Positions 1-6,175 of a stretch of DNA of 6,175 nt are shown here, one piece after another (position 1 is the first letter of the stretch; the number at the start of each line of letters is the position of its first letter). The stretch is from Bacteroidales bacterium. Its GTDB lineage: Bacteria > Bacteroidota > Bacteroidia > Bacteroidales > VadinHA17. The position numbers and the translations under genes are program-made. The notes below the pieces were generated by a model that was not told where the DNA came from, ran no database searches, and saw only the letters and a program-made list of their open reading frames with translations. The DNA lies in NCBI GenBank assembly GCA_025455535.1, contig JALOMM010000101.1, forward strand, positions 1 through 6,175, read 5' to 3'.

Positions 1-1070
1 GTGCGTTTCAGCTTTATCCCTGACTGGGCGAGTGCCTTTGCAGCTGCCATGATGTCTGCTATACCGCTTGCGTTGTCATAGCCCCCCGCAACCAGTAACC
101 CCCCGGCGTTGCCAACCGCGTCGAGATGGCCTCCTATGATGATGACCTCCTCCTTCAGCTTCGGATCTGTTCCCTCGATCATGCCAATGACATTGCAGGT
201 CTTTCCTTCCGGATGGCGGGTGGTGTTGGCCTTCAGGGTCATGACCTTACCTGTTGCGAAGGAGGCAGGTTTGAATGACTTGTCAATCTGGGCGACGATG
301 GCTGCGTTGTCTTTCCCGAGGCCGGCGAAAATATCCTGCAGGGGCACGGGCCCAATGCCGCAGACAATCATATTCTCTATGTATGAGATATTCGGGTTGG
401 CGCTGTTGCCGTCTATATAGAGCATTCCTGCGGCACCGTGCCGGGCAGCATTTTCGACCTTGTACTGGTGGTAGCAGTAGTTCACCCACTTAGCGTACTC
501 GGGGTTACGTACATCCTTGTACGGTACGTCACGGTTCATCAGAACGATCTTCCCTTTCACATCGATGTCCCTGTAATCGTCATAGTTAAGTTCCGGTGCC
601 GTGACGCCGTAACCGACAAATACCACCTCAGCGGTGACGGTGCCGTTGCCGGAATTCATTCCCGGATAGTACTCATCAGGGGCTACGTAGTTCTTCAGTA
701 TCACCGAGCCATCCTTCTGCGGAAGATGAAGCTGGAGCATTCCGATGTCATTCACGACAGTGTAGGGGTGATCAAACCACTGAAAGAAAGATCCGTTATC
801 TCCTGCAGGCTTCACGCCCCATTCGCGCATCATGCCTGCCACCCCTTCGGCTGATGCGTTATATTCGGGTGTGCCGGCCAGCCTTCCGTTATATTTCGGA
901 GAGCATAGCTCGGTCATCCATCCGGCGATCTCTTCACTGCTGATTGAATGAAAGTGTTTAAGGATCAGCTGTTCATCTGCCGGCTGGGCATGGATGCCGG
1001 AAGGGAAAATGAGAGCGAGAGTGAGTGCGAAAGTGAGTGCGAGGGTGCGGATCATTGTCAACGTGCGCAT
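1..1070 (-). CDS. Exported M28-family zinc metallopeptidase with PA domain (3' part cut off by the window edge)
   Basis: The reading frame runs without a stop from 1070 to the left edge. Two in-frame starts exist, ATG at 1068-1070 and ATG at 1053-1055; the numbering here uses the latter (351 residues seen). An SPI signal peptide spans residues 1-23, with cleavage likely after IHA before QPADE. Residues ~135-260 resemble a protease-associated (PA) insert (FVGYGV, DVKGKIVLMNRD, AARHGAAGMLYI). The M28 catalytic domain begins near 285: GGHLDA supplies zinc ligand H310 with D312 of the HxD motif, and YDNASG supplies the bridging metal ligand D327. The remaining ligands (Glu pair, later Asp and His) should lie outside the window. 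The family contains di-zinc aminopeptidases and carboxypeptidases; this one probably acts in the periplasm or outside the cell on peptides. Exact specificity cannot be told. The h-region of the signal peptide is built from 12-bp repeats (separate entry). Confidence 0.9.
   Translation of the reverse strand, partial: MRTLTMIRTLALTFALTLALIFPSGIHAQPADEQLILKHFHSISSEEIAGWMTELCSPKYNGRLAGTPEYNASAEGVAGMMREWGVKPAGDNGSFFQWFDHPYTVVNDIGMLQLHLPQKDGSVILKNYVAPDEYYPGMNSGNGTVTAEVVFVGYGVTAPELNYDDYRDIDVKGKIVLMNRDVPYKDVRNPEYAKWVNYCYHQYKVENAARHGAAGMLYIDGNSANPNISYIENMIVCGIGPVPLQDIFAGLGKDNAAIVAQIDKSFKPASFATGKVMTLKANTTRHPEGKTCNVIGMIEGTDPKLKEEVIIIGGHLDAVGNAGGLLVAGGYDNASGIADIMAAAKALAQSGIKLKR
1007..1042 (-). repeat. Three tandem 12-bp repeats inside the M28 signal-peptide coding region
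   Basis: On the plus strand, units 1007-1018, 1019-1030 and 1031-1042 follow the pattern aagtgagtgcga. The second and third differ at one position and the first differs from the third at two. Because the unit is a multiple of three, it encodes a repeating four-residue [L/F]-A-L-[T/I] motif that makes up the hydrophobic core of the signal peptide. Gain or loss of a unit would change the h-region by four residues and keep the frame. Confidence 0.75.
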
Positions 1071-1100
1071 ATATAGGCTCAGTTTATGGTTCTTTCGACT

Positions 1101-1136
1101 GCAAATATATTCTTTTAAGTATACAGAGGCCTGAAA
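1101..1136 (-). promoter_or_regulatory. Candidate Bacteroidetes-type promoter for the M28 peptidase gene
   Basis: On the minus strand TATATTTG (1109 down to 1102) matches the Bacteroidetes -7 consensus TAnnTTTG at every fixed position. It is followed by C and lies 31 bases before the upstream ATG and 46 before the downstream ATG, which would give a short A-rich leader. The -33 element is poor: the nearest TTTG-like word is TTTC at 1136-1133, about 23 bases upstream, slightly far. The box sits in the 80-bp gap after the DUF4838 gene, so the peptidase may have its own promoter, although read-through from upstream is also possible because no terminator hairpin is visible in the gap. Confidence 0.45.
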
Positions 1137-1150
1137 TTATTATATCCTGC

Positions 1151-3424
1151 TTATTCGACAACTATCTCATCGATGAAGATCCATGACGGCATACCTGCCC
1201 CGCGGTGCCATTCAGGACATCTCTTCATTGACTTTGCAGTTATCCTGATTTTCGCTGCCTTCGCTTCCGGGAATTCGTATTCCATGTGAACGGGAGTAAT
1301 GTCCTGGTCGAAGGAGGTGGTCTCATACGTGCCACCTGCGACTCTGTTGAACGAGACGCCGTCGGCTGATGTCTCTATTGTTATTTCTGTGGGAAGAAAG
1401 ATCCAGGAGACATGGTCGCACAGAAAGTTCATGCTTATGCGGCCTGTTTCGACCGGTGCTTCAGGAGTTATCTCGATGATCATGTCTTCCCCCTCGTATC
1501 CGAGCCAACCCTGAGAGTATCCTCTGCCTCCGAAGATACCGTCAGCCAGTGATGCAGCCCCGGGCACGGAATAACGCTGGTGTATCTCAGTAAGTGATCT
1601 GAATTCCTCCGGCCTGACCTTATTTTCCTTTACTCCCATACTTACAATCCTCTTCACATGGTCGCGATACTCCTGAAGTGAATACTGATGTTCGCTGACG
1701 GCCCATACGTCTGTTTTTTCACTGTTTTGAACGACCCTGTCAAGCGCTGCCGTCATCTCTTCGCTCACACTCTTTCCCGAGGGCGTGTGATTTATGAATG
1801 AGAGTGCAGTGTCACCTGCATTAAGGGCATAGTCGAGCCATGCAAAGTCAACCGACATCCTCGCTCTCAACACCCTGGGGAGAAGCACCGTATCGTCTGC
1901 CACTGCTTCTTCGGCCATGTCCATCAGGTCATGGTATCTGGTTACCAGGTCACGTGAAAGGAAACTGCTGAAGTAGTATGAGGGGAGACCGTATATGTCA
2001 AGGCTCTGCACCTCCGCCACTGACTGAAGGCTGGCATGGGAGAGGTCGAAATATTCCCTGATATAGGGTGCCGCTTGGCCGTAGTAGGCGGTGATGAAGC
2101 GGTTTATCAGCGAGTCTCCGTCAAGAGCGGGGTCCCATAACAGCTTTGAAATATAATATTGCTTCAGTTCCGCAAGGTCTGACCATGACCTGCCGCTCCC
2201 CTGCTGGAACATCATCGGTATGCCGTGACTGTGAAACAGCTGTATGTTTGGCTGTATGGTGTGAAAATTGGGGAAGGGACAGAGGTATGTGCGAAACTGC
2301 ACCACATAGTCCCACATGAAAATATTTTTTGTGAGTGCACTCCAGTCCGAGAGGTCCTTCACGAAGCCCGCGCTGCGCGGATCGTCACCCAGGGGCATGC
2401 TTCTGTTGCATTCGATGGAGCAGAACATGACATTTACATTCGGTGCCGGGACGATGTTCACGGGTGCCTGGCGGGTGAACTGGTATGCAAGGGTAGATAT
2501 CTGCTTGTCAGGAAACCGGGCTGCGATCTTATTTGACATCTCGATGTAAGCCCCGGAGATGTTGCCGTACTTCTCATAGAGCTTCCGGCATCCGTCACAT
2601 TCGCAGTAGTTGATGCAGTCATTCTGCGACACTGACCAGTAGACCTTGTCAGGGGACTCTTTCATCCGTTCGCCGAGATTCTCTGCAAGTATCCTTATCA
2701 CTTCCGGGTTGCTGAGGCACAGCTGCCCGTCCTGTATCCTCCTGCCGTTCACCAGCGAGAAATATTCCGGATGCTTTCCGAAGTATTCAGACGGGGGCAT
2801 CAGAGTCTGAAAGGTGTGAACAAACATCCCCCACTCACCGAAGGTGCTCATCTTGTTCCGGTGAACAAATTGTGCATTATCCCTGTCAGGGAAGTGAGCC
2901 ACCCTGAAACTGAATGCCGGTTCATAGATCTTTTTTCCGTCAGGGATGGTTATTTTCTTTGCCCGGGGAACATGCTGCTCGCTGCCGGTGAACCAGATAC
3001 AGCCGGCATGTTCTTCCAGGAGGGTATAGACGGCATGGAGATCGGCAGCTCCGTTGTTGCCGGCCAGAAGCAGGTTCCCGCCGCCGGCGCTGATGATAAA
3101 CCCGTCGCGGCTGAGACTGGCGGTCTCTGCAAGAAGAGCAGTGTCAGTGATGCTCTCACGTCCGATGAAGATGGTCCTGCCGCCTTGCCCGGGGCCGCCG
3201 GCAGTGATCAGATCTTCGGAGGTTATCTGCTCAATGTATTTCTCAAGCTCCGCCGCTGCCAATAATGTCAGGCTGTCGGCATTGTCGCCCGTTACGATGG
3301 CATAGCGCTCTGACCGTTTTATCTCAAAACAGCTGTCTGAGGAGCATGATGTCAAAATCAGGAAAAGGATCATGGCCCATGTGGCTGAAGGGCTGAGGCT
3401 GCAAAGAAGTGTATCTCTTTTCAT
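1151..3424 (-). CDS. DUF4838 lipoprotein with GH67-like N-terminal and F5/8-type C-terminal domains; putative carbohydrate-active surface protein
   Basis: 757 residues, complete. An SPII signal ends in the lipobox L-T-S-C27, so the mature protein is a lipoprotein; SSD after the cysteine fits outer-membrane or surface placement only weakly. The later in-frame Met18 would leave too short a signal, so the start at 3424 is preferred. Residues ~35-165 resemble the N-terminal domain of alpha-glucuronidase-like hydrolases (DGFIIS, LLLAGNN, LEEHAGCIWF). Residues ~170-480 carry the DUF4838 pattern: VHTF near 202, CLSNPEV at 236, SVSQND at 264-269, C274-x-C276-x2-C279, MWDY at 370-373, KLLWDP at 427-432. 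A helical stretch follows, then a discoidin-like domain (~625-757) ending WHRGAGMPSWIFIDEIVV, much like the C-terminus of Bacteroidetes GH20 proteins. The family is widespread in polysaccharide-utilising Bacteroidetes, but its reaction is not established to my knowledge; a glycosidase-like role is inference. It is divergent to a FucP-like permease. Confidence 0.88.
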   Translation of the reverse strand: MKRDTLLCSLSPSATWAMILFLILTSCSSDSCFEIKRSERYAIVTGDNADSLTLLAAAELEKYIEQITSEDLITAGGPGQGGRTIFIGRESITDTALLAETASLSRDGFIISAGGGNLLLAGNNGAADLHAVYTLLEEHAGCIWFTGSEQHVPRAKKITIPDGKKIYEPAFSFRVAHFPDRDNAQFVHRNKMSTFGEWGMFVHTFQTLMPPSEYFGKHPEYFSLVNGRRIQDGQLCLSNPEVIRILAENLGERMKESPDKVYWSVSQNDCINYCECDGCRKLYEKYGNISGAYIEMSNKIAARFPDKQISTLAYQFTRQAPVNIVPAPNVNVMFCSIECNRSMPLGDDPRSAGFVKDLSDWSALTKNIFMWDYVVQFRTYLCPFPNFHTIQPNIQLFHSHGIPMMFQQGSGRSWSDLAELKQYYISKLLWDPALDGDSLINRFITAYYGQAAPYIREYFDLSHASLQSVAEVQSLDIYGLPSYYFSSFLSRDLVTRYHDLMDMAEEAVADDTVLLPRVLRARMSVDFAWLDYALNAGDTALSFINHTPSGKSVSEEMTAALDRVVQNSEKTDVWAVSEHQYSLQEYRDHVKRIVSMGVKENKVRPEEFRSLTEIHQRYSVPGAASLADGIFGGRGYSQGWLGYEGEDMIIEITPEAPVETGRISMNFLCDHVSWIFLPTEITIETSADGVSFNRVAGGTYETTSFDQDITPVHMEYEFPEAKAAKIRITAKSMKRCPEWHRGAGMPSWIFIDEIVVE

Positions 3425-3542
3425 ACGGGTTAGCTTTTATCCCATGCAACTTATGAAAAAGTTGAATAAGATGACTGCATTCAGTCACGATATTGCATTA
3501 TTCACAAATAATGACAAATATTGTATGATAAAGTCCCTCATC
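3425..3542. promoter_or_regulatory. Divergent intergenic control region between the DUF4838 gene and the permease gene
   Basis: This 118-bp AT-rich stretch lies between two divergent starts and must hold both promoters if each gene has its own. On the minus strand AATATTTG (3521 down to 3514) matches the Bacteroidetes -7 box TAnnTTTG at five of six fixed positions and could serve the lipoprotein gene, with a leader of about 85 bases. On the plus strand TAGCTTTT at 3431-3438 also matches five of six, but would leave a leader of about 100 bases. Neither has a convincing -33 element. No Shine-Dalgarno sequence precedes either start. Confidence 0.4.
3490..3523. repeat. Palindrome and phased direct repeat, possible operator
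   Basis: CATTATT (3496-3502) and AATAATG (3507-3513) form a perfect 7-bp inverted repeat around CACA. ATATTG on the left (3490-3495) and the complement of ACAAATATTG on the right (3514-3523) extend the symmetry imperfectly, with a small bulge. In addition ACAAATAATG (3504-3513) and ACAAATATTG (3514-3523) are adjacent 10-bp direct repeats with nine identical positions, one DNA turn apart. Position in a divergent promoter region suggests binding of a dimeric regulator; that role is inferred. It lacks the G+C stem and T tract of a terminator. Confidence 0.45.
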
Positions 3543-4805
3543 ATGAGCAGTGATACAATTACGAGGCATCCGAAGAGTCTTGTGACGCGCAGTTTTATCC
3601 TCCCCTTTATACTGGTTACCAGTCTCTTTTTCCTGTGGGGGCTTGCCCACAGCCTGCTTGACGTTCTTAACAAGCACTTTCAGGATATCCTCGGGATAAC
3701 CAAGTCGAGGTCGGGGCTGGTGCAGGCTGCCCTCTACGGCGGATATTTCGTGATGGCCATCCCGGCAGGCCTCTTCATGAACAGGCTCGGTTACAGGAAG
3801 GGTATCATCACCGGGCTGCTTCTCTATGCCGCCGGCGCCTTCCTCTTCCTCCCTGCAACATACATTCAGACCTTTGAGTTTACCCTCTTCTGCCTTTTTA
3901 TAATAGCCTGCGGACTTACCTTCCTTGAGACGGCTGCCAACCCATATTCCAGCGTCCTGGGGCCAAAGGAGACCTCAGAGCAGAGACTGACCCTGTCGCA
4001 GTCGTTTAACGGTCTGGGGTGGATCATAGGCCCGGCGCTGGGGGGTATGCTTATACTGGGCAATAACGGTGAGCCAGAGACAAACAAGTTTGCGTCGATG
4101 GCCCTCCCTTATGTGCTGATCGGAGGCGTGGTGCTCATCATTGCTGTCCTGTTTTTCATAACACATCTGCCTGATGTTCATGAGGGGGAGTATGACAGCC
4201 ACGGTGACAGGGGTACCTACCGGGGACTGATGAAGGTGAGGCACTTCAGGTATGCGGTCATGGCGCAGTTTCTTTATGTCGCCGCACAGACAGGCATCAA
4301 CAGCTTCTTTATAAACTATGTCGTTGAGACAATGCCGTGGTTCACCCCTGAGAAGGCAGCCTATCTCCTCTCACTGGGTTTTGTCTTCTTCATGGCTGGG
4401 AGGTTCCTCGGGTCGCTCTTCATGAGCTGGTTCAGCCCGCGGCAGATGCTTGGCATATATGCCCTTGTAAACACCGGAGCAATGGTGCTTGTGATGCTCG
4501 GTCTCGGATGGCCCTCCCTCGTTGCCCTTTACCTGACCTATTTCTGTATGTCGATAATGTTTCCCGCCATCTTTGCCCTTGGACTGAAGGATCTGGGAGG
4601 GATGACAAAGAGAGGTTCATCGGTTATAGTGATGACAATTGTCGGCGGCGCTGTCTGTCCGGTCATCATGGGTCGCATAGCTGACGTTTCGGGAATGGCC
4701 ACAGGGTTTGTTGTTCCGCTTGTCTGTTTCGCCTTTGTGGCGTGGTATGCGTTCTTCAGAGCGAAGAGCCCAATGACAACCTCACAGAATGACTCTTCGC
4801 GGTAA
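3543..4805 (+). CDS. FucP-like MFS sugar:proton symporter (FHS family)
   Basis: 420 residues from the ATG at 3543, close to E. coli FucP (438). The frame stays open back to 3372, but that extension would overlap the divergent lipoprotein gene and has no family-like sequence; ATG at 3525 is a possible alternative start. The protein has about twelve hydrophobic segments with a polar central loop near 207-235. Family signatures are clear: SLFFLWGLAHSLLDVLNKHF at 27-46, GYFVMAIPAG at 67-76, FLETAANPY at 127-135 and SQSFNGLG at 152-159. D40 and E129 align with FucP D46 and E135, the acidic residues needed for proton-coupled fucose transport, both at the same offset of six. It therefore probably imports a monosaccharide across the inner membrane with protons. 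The family also moves glucose, galactose and other sugars, so the substrate is open. The barrel gene follows after 9 bp, suggesting one transcript. Confidence 0.9.
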   Translation: MSSDTITRHPKSLVTRSFILPFILVTSLFFLWGLAHSLLDVLNKHFQDILGITKSRSGLVQAALYGGYFVMAIPAGLFMNRLGYRKGIITGLLLYAAGAFLFLPATYIQTFEFTLFCLFIIACGLTFLETAANPYSSVLGPKETSEQRLTLSQSFNGLGWIIGPALGGMLILGNNGEPETNKFASMALPYVLIGGVVLIIAVLFFITHLPDVHEGEYDSHGDRGTYRGLMKVRHFRYAVMAQFLYVAAQTGINSFFINYVVETMPWFTPEKAAYLLSLGFVFFMAGRFLGSLFMSWFSPRQMLGIYALVNTGAMVLVMLGLGWPSLVALYLTYFCMSIMFPAIFALGLKDLGGMTKRGSSVIVMTIVGGAVCPVIMGRIADVSGMATGFVVPLVCFAFVAWYAFFRAKSPMTTSQNDSSR

Positions 4806-4814
4806 TACAGCAAC

Positions 4815-5453
4815 ATGAAAAGGTATCTTCTGATATTACTGTTGGTTGCATCTGTGCCATGCCGTGCTCAGGACACCTGGTACGGCGAGATTGCCCTCTC
4901 CGGGGGTGGCGGGACGAATGATATTTTCCGTTTTGAGGAGCTGGTGGGGGCTGCTTCCTTCACAGGCACCGGGATGTGGGCTACCGGAATCGACCTGCGG
5001 AGGATCTTCGGTGATATCTTCAGCCTCGGGACAGGGGCAGGCTATTCACACCAGTATTATTACAGCTCTCCTGCACCTGGTATTGAGGGGGAGGATCAGC
5101 CCGGAAACTTCGGTATCGTTACGGTGCCGGTCACTGCACGCATTGACTTTCTCCGGTGGCTCTTTGCCGAGGCAGGTGCTGTTTTATCTTTTCAGACAGG
5201 CAGCTCGACGGCTGATGATATGTCAGGGCTTGGCATTACTGCCGGACTGGGGTTCCAGTACAATTTCAAATCAGATTACTTCATCAGAGTCAGGGCTTAC
5301 GGCAGCCAGTATGCGCTACTTCACTTCATGCCTGCAGATTATCCGCAGACATTATGGAACTCGGGAGTGACGGTTGGTTTCGGGTATCAGTTCATACACC
5401 TTGGAAAGTGTAACTGTCCTGAGAGCACGGCTCCGCGGAGGAGGTTCTACTGA
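4815..5453 (+). CDS. Small outer-membrane beta-barrel protein of unknown function
   Basis: 212 residues. An SPI signal peptide covers residues 1-18 (K2, R3, then a Leu-rich core; cleavage after C-R-A before QD). C16 is preceded by proline, so it is not a lipobox. The mature chain shows about eight amphipathic strands typical of small barrels: roughly 21-33, 52-65, 67-84, 100-114, 116-128, 138-151, 155-169 and 182-196, with Gly and aromatic residues alternating and acidic or small-residue loops (for example 85-97). The last strand, VTVGFGYQFIHL, is followed by a hydrophilic tail with C199-x-C201 and a basic end; these are the only cysteines of the mature protein. I do not recognise a named family beyond generic outer-membrane barrel. 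It starts 9 bp after the permease stop, so it is probably co-transcribed with it. An eight-stranded barrel is normally too narrow to pass sugars, so an adhesion, binding or structural role is as likely as a porin role. Confidence 0.75.
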   Translation: MKRYLLILLLVASVPCRAQDTWYGEIALSGGGGTNDIFRFEELVGAASFTGTGMWATGIDLRRIFGDIFSLGTGAGYSHQYYYSSPAPGIEGEDQPGNFGIVTVPVTARIDFLRWLFAEAGAVLSFQTGSSTADDMSGLGITAGLGFQYNFKSDYFIRVRAYGSQYALLHFMPADYPQTLWNSGVTVGFGYQFIHLGKCNCPESTAPRRRFY

Positions 5454-6175
5454 TCTGCTGCCACAAGGCTTATCATCTCCCTTGCCTCCTGCCACTTTTC
5501 CTGCGGCATCCTGGCTCCGATGACCTCAATGACTTTCCCGGCCAGTATTGAGCCGAAGATCCCGCATTTGTCAAGGCTGAAGCCGTGGGAGTAGCCGTAA
5601 AGAAAGCCTGCCGCATAGAGGTCACCAGCGCCGGTGGTGTCGACGGGAGTTACCTTCAGGGCGTCAATTTTGATCACCTCCTCGTCTCTTTTTATCCATG
5701 AGCCGCCGGCGCCAGTCTTCACAACGGCGATGGTGCACTCTTTTGCGATGCTGTCGAGCGCCTCGCGCGGTCCGAGGCCGGTGAAGGCCCTGGCCTCCTC
5801 CTCATTGGCAAAGACGATATCGACATATTTCGAGATGACATCTTTGAAATGAGGGAGCATATCGGTTACGACGTTATAGCTTGCCAGGTCTATTGCCACG
5901 CTCATCCTGTTTTCCTTTGCGAGGCGGCAGGCCTCTTCCACGAGGGGCAGGTTGAAGATGAGGTAACCTTCGAGGTAGAGGATATCGTAACCTTTGAAAT
6001 ACAAGTTCTTAAGCTCATCCGCATTCAGTTCTGTCGCAGCACCCAGGTGTGTGGCGAATGTACGTTCCGAGTCAGGGGTTACGAGGGCCACGGCTGTCCC
6101 GGTGGGTGATGCTGCGGAACGCATCAGCACGGGCATCAGTCCAGCGTCGACCATATCCTTCTCGTAGAAGTTACC
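5447..6175 (-). CDS. PfkB/ribokinase-family sugar or nucleoside kinase, adenosine-kinase-like (5' end outside the window)
   Basis: 242 residues are visible. The frame is open to the right edge (…GNFYEKD before the first internal Met at 6154), so that Met is not the start and about 80-100 N-terminal residues are missing compared with the family's ~310-330. Visible hallmarks: PTGTAVALVTPDSERTF, which in this family contributes to substrate binding and lid; the NxxE motif in FANEEEARAF (codons around 5795-5806); VVKTGAGGSW; and the anion hole and catalytic motif DTTGAGD at 5621-5641, whose last Asp (codon 5621-5623) is the general base. The family phosphorylates sugars or nucleosides with ATP in the cytoplasm. 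The TGTAVALVTPD...RTF segment resembles proteins annotated as adenosine kinase in Bacteroidetes, which would place it in purine salvage, but substrate is not proved. Its stop (TAG) overlaps the convergent barrel gene by 7 bp. Confidence 0.9.
   Translation of the reverse strand, partial: GNFYEKDMVDAGLMPVLMRSAASPTGTAVALVTPDSERTFATHLGAATELNADELKNLYFKGYDILYLEGYLIFNLPLVEEACRLAKENRMSVAIDLASYNVVTDMLPHFKDVISKYVDIVFANEEEARAFTGLGPREALDSIAKECTIAVVKTGAGGSWIKRDEEVIKIDALKVTPVDTTGAGDLYAAGFLYGYSHGFSLDKCGIFGSILAGKVIEVIGARMPQEKWQEAREMISLVAADQ

Noticed and set aside
438..854. Open frame of 138 codons on the plus strand
   Set aside because: It lies wholly antisense to the well-supported M28 peptidase frame, has no recognisable domain or signal, and is a mirror of that gene's codon pattern.
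2771..3265. Open frame of 164 codons on the plus strand
   Set aside because: It is antisense to the DUF4838 gene, whose product has clear family motifs through this stretch; the translated sequence shows no domain.
3372..3542. 57-residue N-terminal extension of the permease
   Set aside because: It would overlap the start of the divergent lipoprotein gene, does not resemble FucP proteins, and the operator-like repeats fall inside it. The start at 3543 gives the family length.
4846..5370. Open frame of 174 codons on the plus strand in another frame of the barrel gene
   Set aside because: The alternative frame gives a barrel protein with a proper signal peptide and beta pattern; this one has neither.
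5431..5440. Perfect palindrome CTCCGCGGAG as a terminator
   Set aside because: It has no loop and no T tract, and it encodes ordinary residues near the end of the barrel gene; it is probably chance.
1151..5453. Classic polysaccharide utilisation locus
   Set aside because: No SusC or SusD homologue, regulator or characterised glycoside hydrolase family is present in the window, so only a looser sugar-scavenging locus is proposed.
1..6175. Mobile element, CRISPR array, tRNA or other RNA gene
   Set aside because: No transposase or integrase, no spaced repeat array, no long terminal inverted repeats and no tRNA-like fold were seen; nearly all of the window is covered by five coding regions.

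Overview
The window most likely comes from a member of the Bacteroidota (Bacteroidales-like), on a chromosome of moderate G+C. This is an inference from four things: the families present (a DUF4838 lipoprotein with a Bacteroidetes-type GH20-like C-terminal domain, a FucP-type permease, a small outer-membrane barrel and an adenosine-kinase-like PfkB protein), the lack of recognisable Shine-Dalgarno sequences, a match to the Bacteroidetes -7 promoter box (TAnnTTTG), and exported proteins with typical SPI or SPII signals. No RNA gene, CRISPR array, insertion sequence or integrase is visible.

Layout. On the minus strand, 1-1070 holds the first ~350 codons of an exported M28 metallopeptidase with a PA-type insert; its 3' part lies outside the window. 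Upstream of it on the same strand, after an 80-bp gap with a candidate promoter, is a complete 757-residue DUF4838 lipoprotein (1151-3424), a putative cell-surface carbohydrate-active protein. A 118-bp AT-rich divergent region (3425-3542) with a palindrome and helically phased direct repeats separates it from two plus-strand genes: a FucP-like sugar:proton symporter (3543-4805) and, 9 bp later, a small outer-membrane beta-barrel protein (4815-5453). The barrel gene overlaps tail-to-tail by 7 bp with a minus-strand PfkB/ribokinase-family kinase (adenosine-kinase type) whose 5' end lies beyond the right edge.

How the genes may work together. The central block (surface lipoprotein, inner-membrane sugar permease, outer-membrane barrel) looks like a compact glycan or sugar-scavenging locus that shares a divergent control region but has no SusC/SusD pair in view. 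Substrate identity cannot be read from the sequence. The M28 peptidase and the kinase have no evident link to this block. Nothing in the window is a clearly new system. The most open question is the function of the cysteine-rich DUF4838 protein and whether it is co-regulated with the permease and barrel.
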